DNA of 9,503 nucleotides from SIG598 sp045538015 (GCA_045538015.1 JAZSQO010000190.1:1-9503), one strand, 5' to 3'; counted from the stretch's first letter, positions 1 to 6,704 are shown. Program-made: numbers and translations. The notes: a model not told the origin generated them from the letters alone.

Positions 1-4
1 TTTA

Positions 5-176
5 GGCAATACCGCATAATTCTAAGTACGATATTGCGCAGTCAGATTTTTCGCCAGACGATGCAAAAAGCGGAGTCAATACTCTATGTATTGACGAGCA
101 TTTTTGTGAAGTATGACGAAAAAGATGCAAGCAAGATCGTGCTTAAGTTCTAAAACGGGAATTGTGCGGTGTTGCC
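5..176 (+). mobile_element. Miniature inverted-repeat element (MITE-like), complete copy
   Basis: The left end GGCAATACCGCATAATTC (5-22) is matched by the inverted right end GAATTGTGCGGTGTTGCC (159-176) with two mismatches. The element is flanked by TTTA at 1-4 and 177-180, which looks like a 4-bp target duplication (a 3-bp TTA duplication is equally possible). It has no coding capacity. The two arms stay complementary well beyond the tips, so the whole 172 bp folds into one imperfect hairpin. The apex is an exact 8-bp stem, 75-82 with 88-95, around the loop TCTAT. A second copy starts at 9368. It was presumably mobilised by a DDE transposase acting in trans; none is in the window and the family cannot be named from the ends alone. 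Confidence 0.88.
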
Positions 177-183
177 TTTATAT

Positions 184-190
184 AGAGGTG
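184..190 (+). promoter_or_regulatory. Ribosome binding site deciding the TTG start at 196
   Basis: AGAGGTG lies 5 bases before TTG at 196. It begins a few bases past the inserted element. It favours the TTG over the in-frame GTG at 169, which lies inside the element's terminal repeat and has no Shine-Dalgarno sequence before it. Confidence 0.65.
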
Positions 191-195
191 ATGAC

Positions 196-1713
196 TTGAC
201 AAGGTGGAAACAGAAGCTCGGCCTGAAGTTCAAGGAGGCCTTTGTGGCTGTAATGCCCGTCGTGGCCATCCTGCTTATCCTGAGCTTTACCATAGCCCCG
301 ATGCCCACCGGCGTCATGATGAGCTTCCTGACCGGCGCCGCGCTGGTTATGGTAGGCATGATGTTCTTTACCCTTGGAGCGGAAATGGCCATGACGCCCA
401 TGGGAGAAAAGGTAGGCGCCAAAATGACCCAGAGCCGCAACGTGCTCCTGATCGTCGTTCTTGCGTTTTTGCTGGGTGTGATAATCACGATCTCGGAGCC
501 TGATCTTCAGGTTCTGGCCGAGCTCGTGCCGTCCATTCCCAATCAGGTAATCATCCTTGCCGTCGCGCTGGGCGTGGGGCTCTTTCTGGTGGTAGCCATA
601 CTGCGTATGCTGCTTGGCATTCCCCTCGCGCCGCTGCTGGTGGTGCTGTATATTATAGCCTTTGTGCTTACATTCTTTGTGCCCAACGAATTCCGCGCCA
701 TAGCCTTTGACTCGGGCGGCGTTACCACCGGCCCCATGACTGTTCCCTTTATCATGGCGCTGGGCATCGGCGTGTGCGCCATCCGTGACGACAAGCACGC
801 GGCCAACGACAGCTTCGGTCTGGTTGCCCTCTGCTCCATCGGGCCTATCCTCGCGGTTCTGGTGCTTGGAATGCTCTACCACCCCGACGGAGGCCAGAGC
901 GAGGGCATTGTTGCTCACGATGTGGAAACCTCCCTCGAGCTGAGCAGAATGTTTGCCGGCGAATTTCCCGAATATATGCTGGAGATCGCCATATCTCTGC
1001 TGCCCATAATTGTTTTCTTCGGCCTTTTTCAGATTTTTTCCCTCAGGCTTCACGGCCGCGTCCTGAAGAAGATCATCATCGGTCTTGTGTACACCTACAT
1101 AGGACTTACCCTCTTTATGACCGGCGCCAATGTGGGCTTCATCCCCGCGGGCAATTATCTTGGCAGTGTGCTGGGTGAATCCTACAAGTACATCCTCGTG
1201 CCTATAGGCGCGCTGATCGGCTTTTTCATCGTCAAGGCCGAGCCTGCGGTGTATGTGCTCAATCAGCAGGTCGAAGAGCTGACCGACGGAGGCATTTCGG
1301 CAAAGGCCATGGGCGTGAGCCTGTCGGTGGGCGTGTCGATATCCGTCGCCCTTGCCATGACAAGGGTCATCACCGGCATTCCCATCATCTACTTTCTGCT
1401 GGTGGGCTACGCCATCGCGCTGGGACTTTCCTTTGTTACACCCAAGATATTCACCGCCATCGCCTTTGATTCGGGCGGCGTTGCCTCCGGCCCTATGACG
1501 GCTACCTTCCTGCTGCCTCTGGCTCAGGGAGCCTGCGCCGCGCTGGGCGGCGACATGACCAGCGACGCTTTCGGCGTGGTGGCCATGGTCGCAATGACTC
1601 CCCTTATCACCATTCAGGTTCTGGGACTTGTCCACCGCATCAAGCAGAAAAAGGGACATCCCGCCGACCTTGCCCTCGCCCAGTTTGAGGACAACGACAT
1701 TATTGAGCTGTAA
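196..1713 (+). CDS. DUF1538 family polytopic membrane protein, internally duplicated
   Basis: Read from TTG 196 the protein has 505 residues. It is very hydrophobic, with about 14 candidate membrane segments in two homologous halves (about 10-230 and 260-485). Each half carries the DUF1538 signature: AFDSGGVTTGPMT at about 170-182 and AFDSGGVASGPMT at about 423-435. Each signature is followed by a matching tail with DSFG/SDAFG and a hydrophobic helix. An EP motif also recurs (SEPDLQVL near 100, AEPAVYVL near 349). Such inverted or tandem halves are typical of secondary transporters and channels, but the family has no assigned substrate known to me. The next gene, 12 bases downstream, encodes a PII-like regulator, so the pair is probably co-translated and may interact at the membrane. 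The upstream element ends 19 bases before the start and no convincing promoter is visible, so transcription may come through the element. Family assignment is firm; transport is inference. Confidence 0.9.
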   Translation: MTRWKQKLGLKFKEAFVAVMPVVAILLILSFTIAPMPTGVMMSFLTGAALVMVGMMFFTLGAEMAMTPMGEKVGAKMTQSRNVLLIVVLAFLLGVIITISEPDLQVLAELVPSIPNQVIILAVALGVGLFLVVAILRMLLGIPLAPLLVVLYIIAFVLTFFVPNEFRAIAFDSGGVTTGPMTVPFIMALGIGVCAIRDDKHAANDSFGLVALCSIGPILAVLVLGMLYHPDGGQSEGIVAHDVETSLELSRMFAGEFPEYMLEIAISLLPIIVFFGLFQIFSLRLHGRVLKKIIIGLVYTYIGLTLFMTGANVGFIPAGNYLGSVLGESYKYILVPIGALIGFFIVKAEPAVYVLNQQVEELTDGGISAKAMGVSLSVGVSISVALAMTRVITGIPIIYFLLVGYAIALGLSFVTPKIFTAIAFDSGGVASGPMTATFLLPLAQGACAALGGDMTSDAFGVVAMVAMTPLITIQVLGLVHRIKQKKGHPADLALAQFEDNDIIEL

Positions 1714-1725
1714 AGGAGTGAAGAT

Positions 1726-2412
1726 ATGAGCCAATTATTCATGCTGGTCACCATAACCGACCGAAATCAGGCAAAGAAATTCAATACCTTCTACTCCGAA
1801 ATGGGGCTGGATGTTTCCATCAACACACTGGGACACGGCACCGCCGCCAGCGAGATACTGGACTATTTCGGGCTGGAAAACAACGAAAAGGCGGTCATGC
1901 TTCACTTTGTCACCGATGAGACATGGCAAACCGTAAAGAAAGCCCTTCAGACCAGGATGAAGATAGAATTCCCCGGAACGGGCATCGCCTTCACCATCCC
2001 GGTAAGCAGCGTGGGCGGCAAAAAGACATTGAATTATATGACTTCCGGTCAGACCTATATCAAAGAGGGGGAAACCACATTGAAGGACACAAAATATGAG
2101 CTTCTGGTGGTGATTGCCAATCAGGGCTACACCGAGCTTGTGATGGATTCTGCCAGAAAGGCAAAGGCATCGGGCGGCACGGTTATCCACGCAAAGGGCA
2201 CCGGCGGCCATTCTGCGGAAAAATTCCTCGGCGTTACGCTTGTTCCTGAAAAGGAGATGCTGTTCATTGTCACCAGGAGCGACCGCAAGAACGACATCAT
2301 GCGCGCCATTATGGACGAGGCCGGAGTGGAATCGAAGGCCGGAGCCGTCGTTTTCTCTCTGCCCGTAACCGACACCGCGGGAATGCGGCTGATGGAGGTC
2401 ACGGAGGAGTAA
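1726..2412 (+). CDS. Tandem PII-like (GlnB-fold) regulatory protein
   Basis: This 228-residue soluble protein contains two PII-like domains in one chain (about 1-100 and 122-222); canonical GlnB/GlnK has one domain of about 112 residues. The second half is the clearer match: a TKYELLVVIANQG first strand (122-134), AKGTGGHSAEKFLG at 156-169 where the T-loop lies, LFIVTR at 179-184 and AGAVVFSLPV at 205-214 like the B-loop and last strand. The T-loop is short and lacks the usual modified tyrosine. The lysine of the GDGK B-loop and the terminal arginine pair appear replaced (GTGIAF in domain 1, KAGAVV in domain 2), so nucleotide binding may be altered. The ribosome site AAAGGAGTG overlaps the stop of the membrane gene, arguing for tight coupling. 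By analogy with GlnK-AmtB and SbtB-SbtA it probably gates or senses for the DUF1538 protein. Residue correspondences were aligned by eye. Confidence 0.85.
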   Translation: MSQLFMLVTITDRNQAKKFNTFYSEMGLDVSINTLGHGTAASEILDYFGLENNEKAVMLHFVTDETWQTVKKALQTRMKIEFPGTGIAFTIPVSSVGGKKTLNYMTSGQTYIKEGETTLKDTKYELLVVIANQGYTELVMDSARKAKASGGTVIHAKGTGGHSAEKFLGVTLVPEKEMLFIVTRSDRKNDIMRAIMDEAGVESKAGAVVFSLPVTDTAGMRLMEVTEE

Positions 2413-2463
2413 CGCCGCTACCGGTATTCAGTCAAAAAAAGAAAACACCAAGGAAAGATGGAT

Positions 2464-3165
2464 ATGAAAAAAATTGTTGCCTTTCTCACCGCGGCGGTGC
2501 TTATTCTTTCCGCCGGCGGCTGTGTTGACCGGGACATCGCCGAACGATTCCGGGAAATCTACGGCGTCGAGCGCTCCTTTGAGGAATACTGCGGCGACAG
2601 CAACACCTACCGGCTGCGGGCCGAGCTGCGAAGCTCAGCGCTGCAGTTATATCTGAAGAAGGACGGACACGGCCAGTGGAGCGGCAGCCTTGGCTATTAT
2701 GAATGGGGCACTGCCATCGAGAAAATACCGGCGTTCATCGACGGCGAGGAGCTGGTGGTGTGTTCCGTTCCGGAAAAGCGTGTGCCAATGGAGACCATCC
2801 TTCTTTACCGGCACTTTGACGCGGACGAGTGCACCGTTGAACAGGCTCTTTTCATGTCCTTTGACCACCCACTTGAGGAGGTGAGCGGCAGCTGCCCTCC
2901 CGACCGGCTCAGGCCCTACGCGGAAAGGCTGTACACCGAGCTGTTCTCCTGTCTGACCTCCTTTGAGCGCGAGGACGATTACTTCAAGGCCGTTGAACAG
3001 CTCAAATCCTACACCTACAACAGAAACCTGATGTACCGGGAGCATCCCAGCCATCTTCTGACCCTTGGCTTTGACGGAGACAAAGCCAATCTGTGGGATC
3101 CCGGCTTTGGCGCGCATAGCCAGATAAGCCTTTTTCTCTCCGAGAACACCCAATACATCCCATAA
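2464..3165 (+). CDS. Putative lipoprotein of unknown function
   Basis: From ATG 2464 the product is 233 residues. It starts with a short basic, hydrophobic leader, MKKIVAFL to LSAGGC, whose cysteine 20 would be lipidated; the -3 alanine makes the lipobox slightly weak. The start at 2464 is preferred over ATG 2458 because AAGGAAAG (2450-2457) touches the earlier ATG but is well spaced from the later one. The mature part is charged, contains several cysteines (near 43, 100, 123, 144 and 163) and many aromatic residues, and has no membrane segment. I recognise no domain. It begins 51 bases after the PII-like gene with no visible promoter between, and a strong terminator follows, so it is probably the last gene of that operon. 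It could be an extracytoplasmic partner of the membrane protein, or an unrelated passenger. Confidence 0.72.
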   Translation: MKKIVAFLTAAVLILSAGGCVDRDIAERFREIYGVERSFEEYCGDSNTYRLRAELRSSALQLYLKKDGHGQWSGSLGYYEWGTAIEKIPAFIDGEELVVCSVPEKRVPMETILLYRHFDADECTVEQALFMSFDHPLEEVSGSCPPDRLRPYAERLYTELFSCLTSFEREDDYFKAVEQLKSYTYNRNLMYREHPSHLLTLGFDGDKANLWDPGFGAHSQISLFLSENTQYIP

Positions 3166-3169
3166 AATC

Positions 3170-3203
3170 AAGCCGTCCCGCTGAAGAGAGGGACGGCTTT
3201 TTT
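3170..3203 (+). terminator. Intrinsic terminator of the DUF1538/PII-like operon
   Basis: An exact 9-bp stem, AGCCGTCCC (3171-3179) with GGGACGGCT (3190-3198), encloses a 10-base loop and runs into six T residues (3198-3203). It begins 5 bases after the lipoprotein stop codon. Confidence 0.93.
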
Positions 3204-3215
3204 CGCATACGGCAC

Positions 3216-3258
3216 AAAACCGGAGCGGTACAGCGTCGTTGGCTGTACCGCTCCGGTT
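3216..3258 (-). terminator. Intrinsic terminator of the minus-strand sulfatase gene
   Basis: A perfect 17-bp inverted repeat, 3218-3234 with 3242-3258, has a 7-base loop. Read on the minus strand it ends in GGTTTTG, a short U tract, about 92 bases after the sulfatase stop. On the plus strand no T tract follows, so it serves mainly the minus strand. With the neighbouring plus-strand terminator it insulates two converging units. Confidence 0.82.
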
Positions 3259-3350
3259 AAATGCTCAAGAGGATTTTTCTTTCCGCAAAATTCGGACATG
3301 GAACGCTGCTTGGCCGTCGTTTCTCTATTTGGAGTTATCAGGCATCCGCA

Positions 3351-5393
3351 CTATTTCTTGTCCTTGAACAGATATCGGAAGTAGTCTGTATCCAGCACTC
3401 CGTCACAGTAGCGGATTTTGTTGCGGACAATGGCAGAAACAGTTTCCACGTAGCCGTCAGGAATATCAATATCCGGATCGGACGGGATAAATTCGTTCTG
3501 GATGGCAAAGTATGTGCCGTAATCCGTTTTCCAGTCATATCCGATATTGAACACCAGCGCCTCCGTGCCGGATAACACATCCCGTCCGGGAAGCAGCCTC
3601 GAATCGTATTCCACGCCAAAAAGGTTGGAAAGAGTCGGAAGAATATCAAGGCTGAAGGTGGGAGAGTCCACGACAATCGGCTCCATATCTTCCAGACAGC
3701 CGCTCCAGAGAATCAGAGCCGAATGATCCATTTCAAAGTTATTGGTCACTTCGTAACCGTACAGCTCCGACAAATTCGGGAAATAGCCGGACGCGCCGCC
3801 TCCGTCCAGACCATAGGGAAAATGATCGCCGGCCAGACATATCACCGTGTCATCCGCAATGCCGGCCTCCTCCAGCTGTTCCACGAGGTAAGTCATGGCG
3901 TCCTCCAGCTCCAGCTGCGCGGCTAAATATCCAAGTACCGCTTCAGAGTATTCCAGATGCTCAACACGGTGGAAATGCTTGGCGACAAAAGCATGGCAAT
4001 TGGCAAAATAATTGCTGTGTCCGCTGTAAGTCATGTAGTAAACATTGAACGGCTGGCAGTTGATATAATCCTTCAGGGATCCCTTGAACATCTCCACATC
4101 ACTGGTGGGATTCTGAAGAGTAAGATATTTTTCCATTCCGTTGCCGAATCCAACAAACCCTTCGGAATAGCCAAGGTTCTTGTGGGTCAGATTGCGGTTG
4201 TAGAATTTATAGTCGTTATTGTGATAGGCCCTGCCCCAGTACCCCAGACGATCAAGCTGGCTGCCGATGGTGAGGTAGTTGAGGTGATTGGCTGTTTTTT
4301 TGAAGGATAAACCGCCGTCTGTCGGCAGCATACCAAAAATATTCTGATATTCTCCGCCGGTAGTTCCCGCGCCGGAGGTCTGGTAAAAGTCAGTAAACCG
4401 TATTCCCTTGTTGGCAAGCCGGTATAAGGTTGGCGTCAGCTCCGGGTCAATGACTTCGGCGCAAAAAGCTTCCGCCGTTATGAAGATGAGGTTTTTCCCT
4501 TCAAAGAGCCCGGTGTATTTATTGGTCATTGAGGGCGCCTGCGAGGAGACATAGGCGTTCAGCTCCGCAATGGTGCCGCTTGCCTTCATCGAGCCGAAGT
4601 CGATATCCATCTGCTGAAGAACGGGTACAAAGGTATCCTCAGCCTCTTCATCTATCTGCTCTGAGTTCGGCTGAGCTTCTTCTGTCACATCCGATTGACT
4701 GGTAAGCTCCGGTGTGACAACGGGAAAGCTGACATTTTCAAAATCGCTCTCGTTGCCGCCCATGATATCACGCAGGTCAAGGCCTATACCGGTCAGAAGT
4801 CCAAAATTACTGACTGCGGACTGGTAATTGTACTGAGAGTCGCAAAGCAGCCGGAGAGGCTTATTAAGCAGGATGCCTACAACGCTTCCGCACAGAAGAG
4901 CAACCATCGACACTGCGGCAATGATCCGGCTTCTGGCGCTTGCGCTTCCTTCGGGCAGCAGGCGTTTTCCAAATATAATAAGCAGTACTGATGGAAGCAG
5001 GAACAGCGAGATTATCAGCAGTCCGTTCCAGCTGAAAATCAGCGAAAAAACAACATCTGTAAAACCGGTCACCGCATCCGCCGCGCCAAAGAAAATAGTG
5101 GTCAGGTCATAAAACACATTGAATTGACGGTACACAAAGTATTGCACCAGGAACGGAATGGAAGTAAGAGCTGTAAGGCACACCGCAATGATATGGTTGA
5201 TTTTCCGGCTCCTGGATATGGTGGTCAGCAGATAACCGATCATGCCGTAACCGGCGCAAAGCAGTACCATGAATATCGTGCCGAGGTTGAATATGTTGCG
5301 AACCGTTACAAGGCGGAACACTACTTCGTAATATATCAGCACCGTCGGAAACAGCAGGGCAGCAAACCAGCTTATTTTTTTCTCGTTCTGCAT
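3351..5393 (-). CDS. LTA synthase family sulfatase-fold membrane protein
   Basis: The 680-residue product has about five N-terminal membrane helices (near 9-26, 35-58, 66-86, 117-142, 157-176), an acidic S/T/E-rich linker near 225-255, and an extracellular alkaline-phosphatase/sulfatase-fold domain from about 300. Expected active-site features are present: E308 in NLIFITAEAF, a nucleophile threonine (T344 by alignment) in GAGTTGGE, H459 in YSGHSNY, and metal ligands D523-H524 in AGDHFPYG. LtaS-type enzymes move glycerol-phosphate from phosphatidylglycerol onto an acceptor. The activity here could be LTA synthesis, priming, or phosphoglycerol decoration of another polymer. ATG 5393 is chosen over TTG 5399 because AAAGGAGAT (5401-5409) is well spaced from it and too close to the TTG. 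It is a single-gene unit with its own promoter, leader hairpin and terminator. The GTTGGE motif differs from the GKTSDSE of staphylococcal LtaS. Confidence 0.9.
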   Translation of the reverse strand: MQNEKKISWFAALLFPTVLIYYEVVFRLVTVRNIFNLGTIFMVLLCAGYGMIGYLLTTISRSRKINHIIAVCLTALTSIPFLVQYFVYRQFNVFYDLTTIFFGAADAVTGFTDVVFSLIFSWNGLLIISLFLLPSVLLIIFGKRLLPEGSASARSRIIAAVSMVALLCGSVVGILLNKPLRLLCDSQYNYQSAVSNFGLLTGIGLDLRDIMGGNESDFENVSFPVVTPELTSQSDVTEEAQPNSEQIDEEAEDTFVPVLQQMDIDFGSMKASGTIAELNAYVSSQAPSMTNKYTGLFEGKNLIFITAEAFCAEVIDPELTPTLYRLANKGIRFTDFYQTSGAGTTGGEYQNIFGMLPTDGGLSFKKTANHLNYLTIGSQLDRLGYWGRAYHNNDYKFYNRNLTHKNLGYSEGFVGFGNGMEKYLTLQNPTSDVEMFKGSLKDYINCQPFNVYYMTYSGHSNYFANCHAFVAKHFHRVEHLEYSEAVLGYLAAQLELEDAMTYLVEQLEEAGIADDTVICLAGDHFPYGLDGGGASGYFPNLSELYGYEVTNNFEMDHSALILWSGCLEDMEPIVVDSPTFSLDILPTLSNLFGVEYDSRLLPGRDVLSGTEALVFNIGYDWKTDYGTYFAIQNEFIPSDPDIDIPDGYVETVSAIVRNKIRYCDGVLDTDYFRYLFKDKK

Positions 5394-5439
5394 GGTCAAT
5401 ATCTCCTTTGAAGCATCACTTCAGCAATTTTATTGAGGA

Positions 5440-5489
5440 ATGTCTGCCTTCCCGTTGACGCTGCGTCAAAAACCGCCAAGGGCAGACAT
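5440..5489 (-). promoter_or_regulatory. Nested palindrome in the sulfatase leader
   Basis: The outer arms ATGTCTGCCTT (5440-5450) and AAGGGCAGACAT (5478-5489) pair over 11 bp with one bulged base. Inside them sits the near-perfect dyad TTGACGC-T-GCGTCAA (5455-5469). The structure lies between the sulfatase promoter and its start, ending about 47 bases before the ATG, so it would be transcribed. It has no U tract, so it is not a plain terminator. It could be an RNA leader element, an mRNA-stabilising hairpin, or an operator for a dimeric regulator. The structure is seen; the role is inference. Confidence 0.55.
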
Positions 5490-5545
5490 GGACGGCAAAT
5501 TTTCTCTCTTTAACACAAGGTATTTTACAATTATTTACAGCTTAC

Positions 5546-5574
5546 ATTTTAACCCCAAGCCATATATGTGTCAA
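5546..5574 (-). promoter_or_regulatory. Sigma-A-type promoter of the sulfatase gene
   Basis: On the minus strand TTGACA (5574-5569) is separated by exactly 17 bases from TAAAAT (5551-5546), a 6/6 and a 5/6 match to consensus. Transcription would start near 5539, giving a leader of about 146 bases before ATG 5393. This region, 5394-5765, is a 372-bp divergent intergenic stretch holding this promoter, the leader palindrome, a weak dyad at 5617-5638 and the opposing hydrolase promoter. Confidence 0.8.
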
Positions 5575-5616
5575 TTCATTTTTGATAACAATCACATATC
5601 CGCCAAAAACCATTGA

Positions 5617-5638
5617 CGCGGTAACAATCCACACCGCG
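5617..5638. promoter_or_regulatory. Possible operator dyad between divergent promoters
   Basis: CGCGGT (5617-5622) and ACCGCG (5633-5638) form an exact 6-bp dyad with a 10-base spacer. It lies upstream of both divergent promoters, about 43 bp from the sulfatase -35 and 65 bp from the hydrolase -35. A regulator site is possible, but a dyad this short could be chance. Confidence 0.25.
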
Positions 5639-5702
5639 CTTAATGTAAGCAGCAACCATTCCGCGGCCATTCTTCATATTTTTCAGCATGATTTTTACAT
5701 AC

Positions 5703-5731
5703 TTGCCGTTGTCTGCGTTATGCGGTATAAT
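5703..5731 (+). promoter_or_regulatory. Sigma-A-type promoter of the hydrolase operon
   Basis: TTGCCG (5703-5708) and a perfect TATAAT (5726-5731) are separated by 17 bases. Transcription would begin near 5738, about 28 bases before the hydrolase ATG, leaving room only for the ribosome site AGGAGG (5754-5759 region). Confidence 0.78.
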
Positions 5732-5765
5732 TTCGGCATAAAGTATTAACACAGGAGGGTGAGTA

Positions 5766-6704
5766 ATGAAGCGAACAGAACACCCCATCCACCCGGATTT
5801 CAGAAAGTGGACAAAGCTGAATCCTCCGTTATCCAAAGCCACCATCCCGATGATGCAGTCGCTTATGGGACTTCTCTATAGGCAGGAGCGCTCAACCAGA
5901 GATCTGCGCGTCGATCGAATTTCTATTTTCTCAAGTGATGGAACCGATATAAAGGCGCTGCTGTACTCCCCGGTCAATATCGGCAAGAACACGCCATGTT
6001 TGATATACTATCACGGCGGCGGTTTTGTGCTGCCTGCGGCTCCGTATCATTACAAGCTTGGCAGAGAGTATGCCGGCAGAGCCATGTGCAGGGTTCTGTT
6101 CGTGGACTACCGGCTTGCGCCGAAGCATCAGTTTCCCGCCGCACCCAACGACTGCTATGCCGCGTATCTCTATGCGCTGGAAAACGCCGGTTCTCTCAGC
6201 ATTGACCCGTCCAGGATCGCAGTTGCCGGTGACAGTGCCGGAGGCAACCTCGCCGCCGGCGTATGTATCAGGGCACGTGATGAGGGAAGAATCATGCCCT
6301 GCGGTCAGATGCTGCTTTACCCGTCAACCGGCCCTGATTTCCAGACCGAGTCCATGAAGAAGTACAACGACACACCCATGTGCAACAGCCGCGACGCTGA
6401 CAAGTACGCAAAGCTCTATATCCCTGAATCAGCAGACCTGCAAAGCCCCTATCTCTATCCGATGAGAGCCGGATCACTTGAAGGAATGCCGCCAGCGTAC
6501 ATTGAAACGGCAGAATTTGACTGCCTGCATGACGACGGCGTTCTCTATGCGGAGCGGCTGGAGCAGTCCGGCGTGTCCGTGATTCTGAACAATACGGTTG
6601 GAACGATGCACGGATTTGACATCGTGCTCGACAGCCCGATTGTCAGAGAGTGCGTCGACAGGCGTGTGGACTTTCTCGCATCTATATTATCTAAGGAGAA
6701 ATAA
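5766..6704 (+). CDS. Alpha/beta hydrolase, hormone-sensitive-lipase (HSL)-type esterase
   Basis: This 312-residue cytoplasmic protein without a signal peptide shows the complete HSL/acetyl-esterase signature. The oxyanion-hole motif is HGGGFV (83-88), the nucleophile elbow is GDSAGGN with S157, the acid is D252 in AEFDCL, and the base is H282 in GTMHGFD. DYRLAPKHQFPAA (114-126) is also typical of the family. It probably hydrolyses short- or medium-chain carboxylic esters; the natural substrate is unknown. The start is supported by a strong AGGAGGG 7 bases upstream and by the promoter at 5703-5731. It is the first gene of a unit: the nitroreductase-family gene begins two bases after its stop. 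Length and motif order match intact family members. Confidence 0.92.
   Translation: MKRTEHPIHPDFRKWTKLNPPLSKATIPMMQSLMGLLYRQERSTRDLRVDRISIFSSDGTDIKALLYSPVNIGKNTPCLIYYHGGGFVLPAAPYHYKLGREYAGRAMCRVLFVDYRLAPKHQFPAAPNDCYAAYLYALENAGSLSIDPSRIAVAGDSAGGNLAAGVCIRARDEGRIMPCGQMLLYPSTGPDFQTESMKKYNDTPMCNSRDADKYAKLYIPESADLQSPYLYPMRAGSLEGMPPAYIETAEFDCLHDDGVLYAERLEQSGVSVILNNTVGTMHGFDIVLDSPIVRECVDRRVDFLASILSKEK

Noticed and set aside
91..117. Promoter-like TTGACG and TATGAC inside the first element
   Set aside because: The spacer is only 15 bases, the -10 matches 4/6, and the second copy has TTGGTG at the -35, so the pair is not maintained.
162..184. TTGTGC with TATATA near the element's right end as a promoter
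   Set aside because: The -10 would overlap the ribosome site of the gene, leaving no room for a leader, and both boxes match poorly.
169..198. GTG at 169 as the start of the DUF1538 gene
   Set aside because: It lies within the terminal repeat of the inserted element and has no ribosome site; TTG 196 has AGAGGTG at good spacing and matches the expected start of the hydrophobic protein.
178..1734. A 518-codon open frame on the minus strand opposite the DUF1538 gene
   Set aside because: It is an antisense shadow caused by codon bias. The product is rich in H, G, Q and K with no recognisable domain or hydrophobic core, while the plus strand encodes a clear membrane protein family.
1726..2412. 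Classical amtB-glnK ammonium operon
   Set aside because: The membrane partner carries DUF1538 signatures, not Amt motifs, and the PII-like protein is a two-domain chain without the usual T-loop tyrosine.
3261..3676. Small open frames on both strands at the end of the sulfatase gene
   Set aside because: They overlap the well-supported C-terminal sulfatase domain in other frames and show no protein features of their own.
5576..5845. An 89-codon minus-strand frame over the divergent promoter region
   Set aside because: It overlaps the hydrolase promoter, ribosome site and N-terminus, and its product resembles no family and has no ribosome site.
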